33,257 nt of DNA from Streptomyces sp. H27-H5 (GTDB lineage Bacteria; Actinomycetota; Actinomycetes; Streptomycetales; Streptomycetaceae). Made by a program: the position numbers and the translations under genes. Location: NCBI RefSeq assembly GCF_026627505.1, contig NZ_JAPNLK010000052.1, positions 35,064 to 68,320 on the forward strand. Direction: 5' to 3'. Shown piece by piece: positions 1 through 7,449 of the stretch. Positions within the stretch are counted from its first letter, which is position 1. Each line of letters opens with the position of its first letter. Under the pieces are notes generated by a model, which saw nothing but the letters and a program-made list of their open reading frames with translations, had not been told where the DNA came from and made no database searches.

Positions 1-82
1 CGCAGGAACCCGCAGCGCCAGCAGCGGCGGCGCCCCCCCCCGGGGGTGCGGCCCACCGACCGGGACCGATCGTCGAGCGAGG

Positions 83-871
83 TCAGCGGACCTCGGTGAT
101 CTCCGGACCGCGTTCCAGCTGGCCCATGCCGCCGCCGAAGCGGGAGCCCTCGGGCTCCTCGGTGGTCTGCACGCCGTCCGGCACCATCTGGGCGTCGTTC
201 GGCAGCTTCAGGACGATGGGGTCACGGGGAGCCATCGGGCCGTCGCCGCGGAGGACGACGGTGTCCCGGAAGATCTGCTCCAGCACGCCGGCCGAATCCG
301 GGCGCACCGCGCCCTGGCCGGAGATGACACCGCGCAGGAACCAGCGGGGGCCGTCGACGCCGACGAACCGCACCAGCTGGGCGCCGGTCTGGCCGTCGGG
401 CAGCGGTACGGGGACCTGGGCGCGCAGCTCCCAGCCCAGGGGGCCCTGGACCTCGTCGATGATGCCGCCCTGTTGGGTGATGCCCGTGGCGATCTCGTCG
501 CGGACCTCGCCCCAGATGCCTTCCTTCTTGGGCGCCGCGAAGGCCTGCAGCTGCACGGCGCTGTCGCCGAGGACCACGGTCGCGGCCACGATCGCGTCAC
601 CGGCGACCTCGACGCGCAGCTCCATGCCCTCGACACCGGGTACGAGGATGCCCCCGAGGTCGACACGGCCGTCCTCCGGATTGCCGATCACCTCGGAAAC
701 GTCCCAGGGGCCGTCCGGCCTGGGGGCCGGCGGCAGGTTCATCCGACGCGGCTTGGCGTCGTCGTCGAGCGCCTCGGCGTCGTCCCGCTCATCGGCGCGT
801 GCGCCGTCGACGACCTGCTCGGCCGCGCCGCCGTCCCTGACGGAGTCGTTCTTCTTGCGACGTCCGAACAC
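83..871 (-). CDS. DUF3710 family protein
   Basis: A 262-residue conserved actinobacterial protein of unknown biochemical function, matching the DUF3710 family by overall character and position. The first 50 residues are charged and probably disordered (start FGRRKKND, then Asp/Glu/Ala-rich), followed by a compact domain from about residue 55 with segments such as GGILVPGVEGMELRVEV and RWFLRGVISGQGA. There is no signal peptide or membrane segment, so it should be cytoplasmic. The GTG start lies one base after the dut stop, so it is very likely translated in the same operon as dut and the thioesterase. Co-transcription with dut suggests a housekeeping role, but no activity can be read from the sequence. 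Confidence 0.85.
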   Translation of the reverse strand: MFGRRKKNDSVRDGGAAEQVVDGARADERDDAEALDDDAKPRRMNLPPAPRPDGPWDVSEVIGNPEDGRVDLGGILVPGVEGMELRVEVAGDAIVAATVVLGDSAVQLQAFAAPKKEGIWGEVRDEIATGITQQGGIIDEVQGPLGWELRAQVPVPLPDGQTGAQLVRFVGVDGPRWFLRGVISGQGAVRPDSAGVLEQIFRDTVVLRGDGPMAPRDPIVLKLPNDAQMVPDGVQTTEEPEGSRFGGGMGQLERGPEITEVR

Positions 872-872
872 G

Positions 873-1418
873 TCACTGTCCTTCCCGGTCGGTTACGACC
901 GAAGCGTAGCCATTCCCACCCTGCTGACCAGCCTCGGATCCGGCCACGGCCGCATGACCGCCGGTGGAGCCGAAACCCCCCTCGGCCCGGGCCGAGCCGG
1001 GAAGTTCCGCCACCTCGTGGAAGCGCACCTTCTCGACCCGCTGGACAACCAGCTGGGCAATGCGGTCGAAACGCTCGAACCTGACGCTCTCGCGCGGGTC
1101 GAGATTGACCACGATCACCTTGATTTCCCCACGGTACCCGGCATCCACCGTCCCCGGGGCATTCACCAGCGCGAGGCCGCAACGGGCGGCCAGGCCCGAG
1201 CGCGGGTGCACGAAGGCGGCGTACCCGTCGGGCAGCGCGATGGACACACCGGTGGGCAGCACGATCCGCTCGCCGGGCGCGAGCTCCGCGGCCTCGGTGG
1301 TGACCAGGTCGCATCCCGCGTCACCGGGGTGACCGTAGGCCGGCAGGGGCACCTCGGGGTCGACGCGGCGGATCAACACGTCGACTCCACGGCGGGAGTC
1401 GTGGTTGTTCTGAGACAT
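873..1418 (-). CDS. dut: dUTP diphosphatase (dUTPase)
   Basis: Hydrolyses dUTP to dUMP and pyrophosphate, keeping uracil out of DNA and supplying dUMP for thymidylate synthesis; the family is a cytoplasmic homotrimer. All five motifs of trimeric dUTPases are visible in 181 residues: GDAGCDL near 32-38, HPRSGLA near 71-77, the substrate-binding segment NAPGTVDAGYRGE at 86-98 with its Asp and Tyr, RFDRIAQLV at 116-124, and the C-terminal Gly-rich arm around 145-154 (EGGFGSTGG). The ATG overlaps the stop of the upstream thioesterase as TGATG, indicating translational coupling. The tail beyond motif V is about 27 residues and looks disordered. Identification is secure. Confidence 0.97.
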   Translation of the reverse strand: MSQNNHDSRRGVDVLIRRVDPEVPLPAYGHPGDAGCDLVTTEAAELAPGERIVLPTGVSIALPDGYAAFVHPRSGLAARCGLALVNAPGTVDAGYRGEIKVIVVNLDPRESVRFERFDRIAQLVVQRVEKVRFHEVAELPGSARAEGGFGSTGGHAAVAGSEAGQQGGNGYASVVTDREGQ

Positions 1419-2002
1419 CAGGGGTTCACCTCGAAGGCGCGTGCGCGCCTGACCTGGTCCGGGTCGGCCATCGCCGCCCGGATCTCCTCGGGCCGTCCGT
1501 TGTCGATGAAGTGGTCGACCTTCACCTCGATGAAGAGGGCGTCGGCGCGTACGGCGACCGGTCCCTCGGGTCCGCCTATTCGGCCGACCGCGGAGCAGTA
1601 GATCTTCCGCCCGGCCACGGCGGTCACCTCCGCCTCCAGGTACAGCACGGTGTCCACGGGCACGGGCCGCACGTAGTCCGTCTCCTGCCGGCCGGTCACC
1701 GCTATGACGCGCAGCAGCCAGTTCAGGGAGCCGAGCGTCTCGTCGAGCGCGGTGGCGAGGACGCCTCCGTGGGCGAGACCGGGGGCGCCCTGGTGGGCCT
1801 GCTTGACGGTGAACTCGGCGGTGACGCGCACACCCTCGCCCGCCCGTGCCTCCAGGTGGAGCCCGTGGGGCTGTCCCTCGCCGCAGCCGAAACAGTGCTC
1901 GTAGTGCGCGCCGAGGAGTTCGCCGGGGCCCGGGGCGTCGGGGTGCCTGACCGGCGCCGTGGCATCGGCCGGCGGCGTCAAGGCCGTGTTTCGTCCACTC
2001 AC
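1418..2002 (-). CDS. PaaI-type hotdog-fold thioesterase
   Basis: A probable acyl-CoA thioesterase of the hotdog (PaaI/4HBT) superfamily, 194 residues. The core HGGVLATALDETLGS carries the conserved His-Gly-Gly and the acidic catalytic residue on the central helix, followed by beta-strand segments such as QETDYVRPVPVDTVLYLEAE. A short N-terminal segment HCFGCGEGQPHGL has two cysteines of the type seen in many actinobacterial members. I chose the GTG at 2002 because the frame upstream is low-complexity, non-coding in character and opposes the DUF3093 gene; a weak AAGG lies upstream of it. The stop overlaps the dut start (TGATG). The substrate cannot be predicted. Confidence 0.85.
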   Translation of the reverse strand: MSGRNTALTPPADATAPVRHPDAPGPGELLGAHYEHCFGCGEGQPHGLHLEARAGEGVRVTAEFTVKQAHQGAPGLAHGGVLATALDETLGSLNWLLRVIAVTGRQETDYVRPVPVDTVLYLEAEVTAVAGRKIYCSAVGRIGGPEGPVAVRADALFIEVKVDHFIDNGRPEEIRAAMADPDQVRRARAFEVNP

Positions 2003-2060
2003 AGCCGCTGACCTTACCCGCGCGGCGGTTCGACGGTCGCCTCGTGGCAGGCTTGGACCC

Positions 2061-2540
2061 ATGCAGCCCTCCCCCGCGCACCACGACGAACGCCTGACCG
2101 CTCCCCGCGCCTGGTGGGGCATCGCCGTGCTCCTCGGCGTCGCGTGCGCGCTGATGCTGCTGCCGCTGGGCACGCTGCCGATGTTGCTGGGTCTCGTCGG
2201 GGGCAGCGCGCTGGCGGGGATGGTGGTGAGTTCGTACGGTTCCGCGCGCGTGCGCGTGGTGAACGGCGCGCTGGCGGTGGGTGACGCGCGGATCCCGGTG
2301 ACGGCCCTGGGCGAGCCCGAGATCCTGGAGGCCGAGGAGGCGCGCGCCTGGCGCACGTACAAGGCCGACACCCGCGCCTTCATGCTGATGCGCAGCTACG
2401 TGCCGACGGCCGTCCGTGTGGAGATCACCGATCCGGCCGACCCGACTCCCTACGTGTACGTCTCCACCCGTGAGCCGCAGGCCCTGGTCGCGGCCCTTCG
2501 CGCGGCGAAGAACAGCCCGGCCGCGCCGGCGGCCGGCTGA
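2061..2540 (+). CDS. DUF3093 membrane protein
   Basis: A 159-residue protein with two closely spaced hydrophobic segments (roughly residues 16-35 and 38-55: WWGIAVLLGVACALMLLP, then PMLLGLVGGSALAGMVV) and a cytoplasmic C-terminal domain containing AFMLMRSYVPTAVRVEI and PYVYVSTREP. This layout matches the actinobacterial DUF3093 family, often found divergent from dut operons. The in-frame extension to 1959 is rejected because it crosses the divergent thioesterase start. The 58-bp gap to that gene must hold promoters for both directions. No enzymatic residues are recognisable; the C-terminal domain looks like the PH-like fold of small bacterial membrane proteins, which is inference only. Confidence 0.85.
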   Translation: MQPSPAHHDERLTAPRAWWGIAVLLGVACALMLLPLGTLPMLLGLVGGSALAGMVVSSYGSARVRVVNGALAVGDARIPVTALGEPEILEAEEARAWRTYKADTRAFMLMRSYVPTAVRVEITDPADPTPYVYVSTREPQALVAALRAAKNSPAAPAAG

Positions 2541-2551
2541 GTCCGGGAGGT

Positions 2552-2568
2552 CCGGGGCGGCGCCCCGG
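2552..2568. terminator. Short GC-rich hairpin between converging genes
   Basis: A perfect 7-bp stem (CCGGGGC/GCCCCGG) with a 3-nt loop lies just after the DUF3093 stop, in the gap to the converging gene that ends at 2651. It has no T tract, as is common for streptomycete terminators, so it may serve both directions. Confidence 0.4.
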
Positions 2569-2650
2569 GGGCGGTCGTCAGCCTCGCCCTTGCGCGTCGG
2601 GGCCCTCGATGACCCTCCGGATGGCCTCGGGAAGGGGCTGGGTGGGCCGC

Positions 2651-3493
2651 TCAAGGGGCGGCAGCTGCGGGAGGGCCCCAGGCCACGGCGCGGGTCCGCA
2701 GGTCCGCACGCACCTTCTCGGCGAGTTTCCGGGTGTCGCGGCGGTTCATGACCGCGCCGACCGCGGCGCCCACCATGAACGGCATCAGGTTGGGCAGGTT
2801 GCGGAACATCCGCTTCATGATCTGTTGGCGCAGTTCGCGCTTCATCTGACCGCCGAGCGCCGCGTTCAGCGTCGTCGGCTTGGTCAGGTCGACTCCGCGT
2901 TCCTCCGTCCAGGACGTCAGGTACGCGAAGCTGCGTTCCCCGAGGTTGCCCGGCGCCCGGAGCCCGTAGACCTCGTGGAGTTCGGCGAGGAGCTTCAGCT
3001 CGATCAGCGCGACCCCGGTGATCTCCGCGGCCATTTCGGCCGGCATCGCGGGCGGCACCGGCAGCATCGCCGCCGCGCCGATGCCCGCGCCGACGGCGGA
3101 CGTGGCGTTGGCGGCGCCGGTGATCAGTTTGTCGGCGAGCCGATCGGGGTCGAGGTCCGGGAACTGCGCGCGCAGGGTCGCGAGGTCCCGAACCGGAACG
3201 CGCGGTGCGTTCTCGATGATTCGGTCGGTGATGTACAGGGCGGCGGCCTTCGCACCTTCGCCGCCCTTGCGCACACCGTTCTTGACGGCTTGCACCCGAC
3301 GAGCCCCGAACCACTGCCGGGACTCCTCGTCGGCCGCTGTGGCCGACGGCACCGCCGCGGCGGTGTCGGAGGGCACGGCGGGTACGCCGGGGGCTCCAGG
3401 GCCCGTTGCCGGGTCCGTGGCTCCCACCTGCGTCTCCGCCGGATCACCAGACTTTCGGAAGCGTCGCTTCCGAAATGGCGTCGAGCCTGTCAC
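2651..3493 (-). CDS. Conserved hypothetical Gly/Ala-rich protein
   Basis: A 280-residue protein I cannot assign to a characterised family. The N-terminal 60 residues are basic then Pro/Ala-rich and probably disordered. A helical domain follows, with ARRVQAVKNGVRKGGEGAK and DLATLRAQFPDLDPDRLADKL. A small-residue hydrophobic stretch (about 130-165: ATSAVGAGIGAAAMLPVPP) may insert in or lie on the membrane. A second Gly-rich helix (MPFMVGAAVGAVMNRRDTRK) sits near the C-terminus. The layout is reminiscent of EcsC-like proteins, but that is only a resemblance. The GTG start has a good GAGAGG eight bases upstream and lies 12 bases after the DUF4193 stop, so the two form an operon. Confidence 0.8.
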   Translation of the reverse strand: MTGSTPFRKRRFRKSGDPAETQVGATDPATGPGAPGVPAVPSDTAAAVPSATAADEESRQWFGARRVQAVKNGVRKGGEGAKAAALYITDRIIENAPRVPVRDLATLRAQFPDLDPDRLADKLITGAANATSAVGAGIGAAAMLPVPPAMPAEMAAEITGVALIELKLLAELHEVYGLRAPGNLGERSFAYLTSWTEERGVDLTKPTTLNAALGGQMKRELRQQIMKRMFRNLPNLMPFMVGAAVGAVMNRRDTRKLAEKVRADLRTRAVAWGPPAAAAP

Positions 3494-3505
3494 GGCCGAC
3501 GCCTC

Positions 3506-3802
3506 TCAGTCGCAGTCGCGACAGATCGGCTGACCGTTCTTCTCACGTGCCAGCTGGCTGCGGTGGTGCACCAGGAAGCAGCTCATGCAGGTGAACTCGT
3601 CGGCCTGCTTGGGCAGGACCCGTACGGCCAGCTCCTCATTGGAGAGGTCCGCACCGGGAAGCTCCATGCCTTCGGCCGCGTCGAAGTCGTCCACATCGAC
3701 GTTCGACGACGACTTCTCGTTGCGCCGGGCCTTCAGCTCTTCGATGCTGTCGTTGTCAACGTCGTCGTCGGTCTTGCGTGGGGTGTCGTAGTCCGTTGCC
3801 AT
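3506..3802 (-). CDS. DUF4193 zinc-ribbon-like protein
   Basis: A 98-residue acidic protein of the actinobacterial DUF4193 family. Two cysteine pairs, CMSC near residue 72 and CRDC at the extreme C-terminus, form a likely structural zinc site, with an HHR segment between them. The N-terminal two thirds are strongly acidic (DDDVDNDS, NVDVDDFD). The ATG is preceded by a strong GGGGGAGAG ribosome-binding site. It is the first gene of a pair with the uncharacterised protein that starts 12 bases after its stop. The family is near-universal in Streptomyces and Mycobacterium, but I know of no established function. Confidence 0.9.
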   Translation of the reverse strand: MATDYDTPRKTDDDVDNDSIEELKARRNEKSSSNVDVDDFDAAEGMELPGADLSNEELAVRVLPKQADEFTCMSCFLVHHRSQLAREKNGQPICRDCD

Positions 3803-4035
3803 TGTTCGCTCTCCCCCTCTGGGATTTAGCGGTGTCTCAGCGCACGTAACGCGCGAGAGGCCGGACTTGTGCCCGACCTGAGGCGGAGATTTTGCCTCAC
3901 ATCAAGGTCTGTTACTCAATCGACACCCAGCCGCACGCCCGAAGGCGCATTTGGCTGGGATGACGACCGGGACCGTACACGGTCCGGGGGCCGTCTTGCA
4001 CAAACGCCACCCCGGGTATTTCCCGCCATCATGGG

Positions 4036-4069
4036 GGCCGGAAACCCGGACTTCCCGGGCTTTCCGGCC
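4036..4069 (-). terminator. Putative cutS downstream hairpin
   Basis: GGCCGGAAACCCGG at 4036-4049 pairs with CCCGGGCTTTCCGGCC at 4054-4069, with a 4-nt loop and one or two bulges. It lies about 120 bases past the cutS stop in a 383-bp gene-free region (3803-4185) and could end the cutRS transcript. No clear T tract follows. Apart from this hairpin and the palindrome at 4111-4124, I see nothing defined in the region. Confidence 0.4.
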
Positions 4070-4110
4070 TTCCCCGGGTCACCGAACGCACATGACCCGA
4101 CACTCGACAA

Positions 4111-4124
4111 TGTGATCGATCACA
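4111..4124. promoter_or_regulatory. Perfect 14-bp palindrome TGTGATCGATCACA
   Basis: A perfect palindrome in the gap between cutS and DUF4193. It resembles a CRP/FNR-type operator (TGTGA...TCACA), but its spacer is 4 bases instead of the usual 6; shifted by one base it also fits GTG-N8-CAC. It lies about 310 bases upstream of the DUF4193 start and just past the cutS stop. The regulator is unknown. Confidence 0.4.
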
Positions 4125-4185
4125 CAGGCTCCCTCGCCTTCACCCTCGGCTCGTTCAGCCAACAGCGAACACGCGGGACCCCAGG

Positions 4186-5433
4186 TCACAGGGGCAACGT
4201 GACACGCATCACGAGGCCACCGCCCTCGCGGGGCGTCGCCTGGATGCGGCCGCCGTGTGCGCGGGCCACGGAGCGCGCGATCGAGAGACCGAGCCCCACA
4301 CCCTTGTCACTGCCCGTTCGTTCGGTACGCAGCCGCCTGAAGGGCTCGAAGAGGTTCTCCACCTCGTACGCGGGAACAACGGGACCCGTGTTCGATACGA
4401 GCAGCACCGCGTGACCGTGCTGAACCTCGGTGGCGACCTCCACCCAGCCGCCCTCGGCGACGTTGTACCGGACGCCGTTCTGCACCAGGTTGAGGGCGAT
4501 CCGCTCCAGCAGCACGCCGTTGCCCTGGACGACCGCCAAGGCGCGTTCACCGCGGATCTCCACGCCCTTGGCACCGGCCTCGCCGCGGGCCTGTTCGATG
4601 GCCCGCGAGGCGACCTCGGCGAGGTCCACGGGCTTGCGTTCGATTATCTGGTTGTCGCTCCTGGCCAGCAGGAGCAGACCCTCGACGAGCTGTTCGCTGC
4701 GCTCGTTGGTGGCGAGCAGCGTCTTGCCGAGTTGCTGGAGCTCCACCGGGGCCCCCGGGTCGGAGAGGTGCACCTCCAGGAGCGTCCTGTTGATCGCGAG
4801 CGGCGTCCGCAGCTCGTGCGAGGCGTTGGCCACGAACCGCTGCTGGGCCGTGAAGGCCCGCTCCAGCCGGTCGAGCATCTCGTCGAAGGTGTCGGCCAGC
4901 TCCTTGAGCTCGTCGTCCGGCCCGTCCAGCTCGATCCGCCGGGTCAGGTCGGAGCCGACCACCCGACGGGCGGTACGGGTGATCTTGCCGAGCGGCGAGA
5001 GCACCCGGCCGGCCATCGCGTAGCCGAAGGCGAAGGCGATGATGCTGAGGCCCAGCAGGGCCATCAGCGACCGGCTGAGCAGGTCGTCCAGGGCGTGCCT
5101 GCGCTGTTCCAGGACGCACGCGTTGATGGCGGCGTTGAACTGGTCGAGCGGCTGGCCCTTGCCGGCCACCCCGGGGCAGGTGTTGCTGATGACCGTGACG
5201 TCGGTCCCGTCCACGATCTTGAAGGGCGTGCCGTTGCCCTCCCGCAGCGCCTGCGCCGCCAGCAGGTAGATGATCGACAGCAGCAGGATGCCCGCGATCA
5301 GGAACATCCCGCCGTACAGCAGGGTGAGCCGTATCCGGATCGTCGGCCGCAGCCAAGGGAAGGGACCCTCGGGCTGCCCGGGGTCCCAGGTGGGTTTCGG
5401 TGGCGCCGCAGGCGGCGCCGGTGTCGCTGGCAT
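4186..5433 (-). CDS. cutS: Sensor histidine kinase CutS
   Basis: Membrane sensor kinase of the CutRS two-component system, 415 residues. After a Pro-rich cytoplasmic N-terminus there are two membrane segments (about 38-62 and 120-143) enclosing a short extracytoplasmic loop with two cysteines (C86 and C106). A HAMP linker (about 145-192), a phospho-acceptor helix with ASHELRTPL (H206) and a HATPase domain (N-box LNLVQNGVRYN, G-box DKGVGLGLSIARS) follow. It should phosphorylate CutR. In Streptomyces the system is known to affect antibiotic production, and the loop cysteines suggest redox or envelope-stress sensing. The start lies 5 bases after the cutR stop, with only GGGG directly before the ATG, so translation is probably coupled. 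Confidence 0.93.
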   Translation of the reverse strand: MPATPAPPAAPPKPTWDPGQPEGPFPWLRPTIRIRLTLLYGGMFLIAGILLLSIIYLLAAQALREGNGTPFKIVDGTDVTVISNTCPGVAGKGQPLDQFNAAINACVLEQRRHALDDLLSRSLMALLGLSIIAFAFGYAMAGRVLSPLGKITRTARRVVGSDLTRRIELDGPDDELKELADTFDEMLDRLERAFTAQQRFVANASHELRTPLAINRTLLEVHLSDPGAPVELQQLGKTLLATNERSEQLVEGLLLLARSDNQIIERKPVDLAEVASRAIEQARGEAGAKGVEIRGERALAVVQGNGVLLERIALNLVQNGVRYNVAEGGWVEVATEVQHGHAVLLVSNTGPVVPAYEVENLFEPFRRLRTERTGSDKGVGLGLSIARSVARAHGGRIQATPREGGGLVMRVTLPL

Positions 5434-5438
5434 CCCCG

Positions 5439-6092
5439 TCAGATCCGGTATCCGGAGCCCGGCACGGTGACGATCACGGGCGGCTCGCCGAGCTTGCGCC
5501 GCAGGGTCATGACGGTCACCCGGACCACGTTGGTGAAGGGGTCGGTGTTCTCGTCCCAGGCCTTCTCCAGCAGCTGCTCGGCGGAGACCACCGTGCCCTC
5601 GCTGCGCATGAGGACCTCCAGCACCGCGAACTCCTTCGGCGCCAGCTGCACCTCCTTGCCCTCGCGGAAGACCTCGCGGCGGTTCGGGTCCAGCTTGATG
5701 CCGGCCCGCTCCAGCACGGGCGGCAGGGCCACGGTCGTACGCCGCCCCAGGGCCCGCACGCGCGCGGTCAGCTCGGTGAAGGCGAAGGGCTTGGGCAGGT
5801 AGTCGTCCGCCCCGAGCTCCAACCCCTCGACCCGGTCGCTCACGTCGCCGGAGGCGGTGAGCATCAGCACGCGGGTGGGCATGCCGAGCTCGACGATCTT
5901 GCGGCAGACGTCGTCGCCGTGCACGAGGGGGAGGTCCCGGTCGAGCACGACCACGTCATAGTCGTTCACTCCGACGCGCTCAAGGGCCGCGGCGCCGTCG
6001 TACACGACGTCCACGGCCATGGCCTCCCGGCGCAGGCCGGTGGCCACCGCATCGGCGAGCAGCTGCTCGTCCTCGACGACGAGTACGCGCAC
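5439..6092 (-). CDS. cutR: Response regulator CutR
   Basis: OmpR/PhoB-type response regulator of 217 residues, the usual CutR length. The receiver domain shows VRVLVVEDEQ at the start, phospho-acceptor D51 (VVVLDRDLPL), the conserved Thr/Ser (LMLTASG) and Lys (YLPKPF). The C-terminal winged helix carries VQLAPKEFAVLEVL and the recognition region VVRVTVMTLRRKLG. The GTG at 6092 is chosen because AAGGAAGGAA sits at the correct distance and the receiver domain begins immediately; the frame extends further upstream but reads as non-coding. It is the first gene of the cutR-cutS operon. TAA-containing direct repeats 11 bp apart lie about 70 bp upstream and could be its own binding site. Confidence 0.93.
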   Translation of the reverse strand: MRVLVVEDEQLLADAVATGLRREAMAVDVVYDGAAALERVGVNDYDVVVLDRDLPLVHGDDVCRKIVELGMPTRVLMLTASGDVSDRVEGLELGADDYLPKPFAFTELTARVRALGRRTTVALPPVLERAGIKLDPNRREVFREGKEVQLAPKEFAVLEVLMRSEGTVVSAEQLLEKAWDENTDPFTNVVRVTVMTLRRKLGEPPVIVTVPGSGYRI

Positions 6093-6160
6093 GTCGTTTC
6101 CTTCCTTCGAGCCCAGAAGGGCACACGTGTATTGCGTCGCCCATCCTGCCCGTTTCGGCG

Positions 6161-6175
6161 GTAAACCGGCTGTAA
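6161..6175. promoter_or_regulatory. 11-bp-phased direct repeat upstream of cutR
   Basis: GTAA occurs at 6161-6164 and 6172-6175, exactly 11 bp apart, in the 250-bp divergent gap between cutR and the small + strand gene. OmpR-family regulators typically bind direct half-sites with this phasing, so autoregulation by CutR is plausible. The motif is short and could arise by chance. Confidence 0.3.
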
Positions 6176-6342
6176 GGCGCCGCTCGGCCGCCCTTCCCCC
6201 GGGTGGAAGTGAGGATTCCCCGGCCTCGCGAGGTTTCTGAGCCCGGGGCTCCGGGGAGGACGACTGCACACCCCGACCACTCCTGACGGCGGACTGCCAC
6301 GTGCTCACCCGTCGCTACCCATGAAGAGGGGGCGCACCCACC

Positions 6343-6528
6343 ATGGACGCATTCACCGCAGGCCTTCTGCAGCGCATCGAGGCCACCCAGTCCGACCTCA
6401 GCAAGGCCCGTGAGACGGGCGACGACCACCTCGCGGATGTGGAACAGGCGGAGTTGGAGGACCTCCAGCGCCTGGCCGCCGAACACGGCGTACCCGTGGA
6501 ACACGGCGTATCCGTCACGGCCGCCTGA
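6343..6528 (+). CDS. Small conserved-type protein, 61 aa
   Basis: A 61-residue acidic, probably helical protein (LLQRIEATQSDLSKARE, then VEQAELEDLQRLAAEHG) with no cysteines or membrane segment. An AGAGGGGG ribosome-binding site precedes the ATG and a strong terminator follows at 6550, so it looks like a real one-gene transcript. The C-terminus contains a tandem duplication: HGVPVE is followed at once by HGVSV, and the DNA (GAACACGGCGTA) repeats with 17-bp spacing. Small genes of this type flank cutRS in other streptomycetes as I recall, but no function is known to me. Confidence 0.75.
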   Translation: MDAFTAGLLQRIEATQSDLSKARETGDDHLADVEQAELEDLQRLAAEHGVPVEHGVSVTAA

Positions 6529-6549
6529 TCCCACCCCGCCCCGGACCCC

Positions 6550-6583
6550 GACCCCGGCCGCCCACTCGGCGCCCGGGGTCTTT
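6550..6583 (+). terminator. Rho-independent terminator after small gene
   Basis: GACCCCGG (6550-6557) pairs with CCGGGGTC (6573-6580) and is followed by TTT. It lies 20 bases past the 61-aa gene and before the converging phosphatase gene. Confidence 0.65.
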
Positions 6584-6621
6584 CCGTGGGCCCACCCGTC
6601 GGGCCGGGCCTCCGAGGGACG

Positions 6622-7425
6622 TCAGTCGCGCCAGGCCTCCGCCTCGTCCAGCAGCGGTTGGAGCGAGGCGAACACGGCCGGCGTGGCCGCCAGCGCCAGT
6701 TCCCCCGAGGCGGGCCGCCCCGGCCGGCCGCCGGTCAGCGCCCCCGCCTCGCGCGCGATCAGCTCGCCCGCCGCCAGGTCCCAGGGGTTCAGCCCCCGCT
6801 CCCAGTACCCGTCCAGCCGCCCGGCGGCCACGTCGCACAGGTCCACGGCCGCCGAGCCGCCCCGCCGGATGTCCCGCACCAGCGGAATGATCCGCCGGGC
6901 CACCTCGGCCTGGTGCGCCCGCCGCGTCTGCACGTACGCGAATCCGGTCGCGACCAGCGCCTGGTCCAGCGGCGCCGCCGGCCGGCAACCGAGGCGGACG
7001 TCGCCCAGCCACGCCCCGCCGCCGAGCACCGCGTGGTACGTCTCCCCGCGCATCGGGGCCGCGACGACCCCGACCACGGTTTCGCCCCGGTACTCGGCGG
7101 CGACGGACACGGACCAGCTCGGCAGCCCGTACAGGTAGTTCACGGTGCCGTCGAGGGGGTCCACGACCCAGCGCACGCCGCTGGTCCCGGGGGTGTCCGC
7201 GCCCTCCTCGCCGAGCAGTCCGTCCTCGGGACGCCGCCGTCCGAGGATCTCGGTGATCAGCTTCTCCGCCGCGATGTCCATCTCGGTCACCACGTCGATC
7301 GGGCTGGACTTGGTCGCGGCCACCGCGAGGTCCGCCGGTCGCCCGTCGCGCAGCAGTTCACCCGCCCGGCGGGCCGCCTCCAGACCCACGTCGAGCAGCT
7401 CGGCCTTCAGTTCCGCGGAAATCAT
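6622..7425 (-). CDS. Inositol monophosphatase family protein
   Basis: A Mg2+-dependent phosphatase of the IMPase/FIG superfamily, 267 residues, typical length. The metal-binding motif DPLDGTVNY (D89, D92) is intact, the upstream acidic ligands lie in LLGEEG (E73/E74), and the C-terminal motif GLNPWDLAAGELIAREAG supplies the third Asp. Likely substrates are inositol-1-phosphate, histidinol phosphate, NADP or fructose-1,6-bisphosphate; the motifs do not decide. It starts 24 bases after the ferrochelatase stop with GGGAGTGG upstream, so it is co-transcribed with that gene. The link to heme synthesis is conserved gene order in the genus as I recall, not an obvious pathway connection. Confidence 0.9.
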   Translation of the reverse strand: MISAELKAELLDVGLEAARRAGELLRDGRPADLAVAATKSSPIDVVTEMDIAAEKLITEILGRRRPEDGLLGEEGADTPGTSGVRWVVDPLDGTVNYLYGLPSWSVSVAAEYRGETVVGVVAAPMRGETYHAVLGGGAWLGDVRLGCRPAAPLDQALVATGFAYVQTRRAHQAEVARRIIPLVRDIRRGGSAAVDLCDVAAGRLDGYWERGLNPWDLAAGELIAREAGALTGGRPGRPASGELALAATPAVFASLQPLLDEAEAWRD

Positions 7426-7449
7426 GGTGGTGCCACTCCCTGGGGTAGG

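Noticed and set aside
32..45. Run of nine C at the left edge as a feature, and a possible gene start in 1-82
   Set aside because: No ribosome-binding site or recognisable N-terminus is seen on the minus strand, and the homopolymer alone means little at this GC content.
873..3314. 813-codon minus-strand open frame running through dut, the thioesterase and DUF3093 regions
   Set aside because: Only its last 181 codons are dut. The rest is Arg/Gly/Pro-rich shadow translation opposite or out of frame with better-supported genes; high GC makes such frames common.
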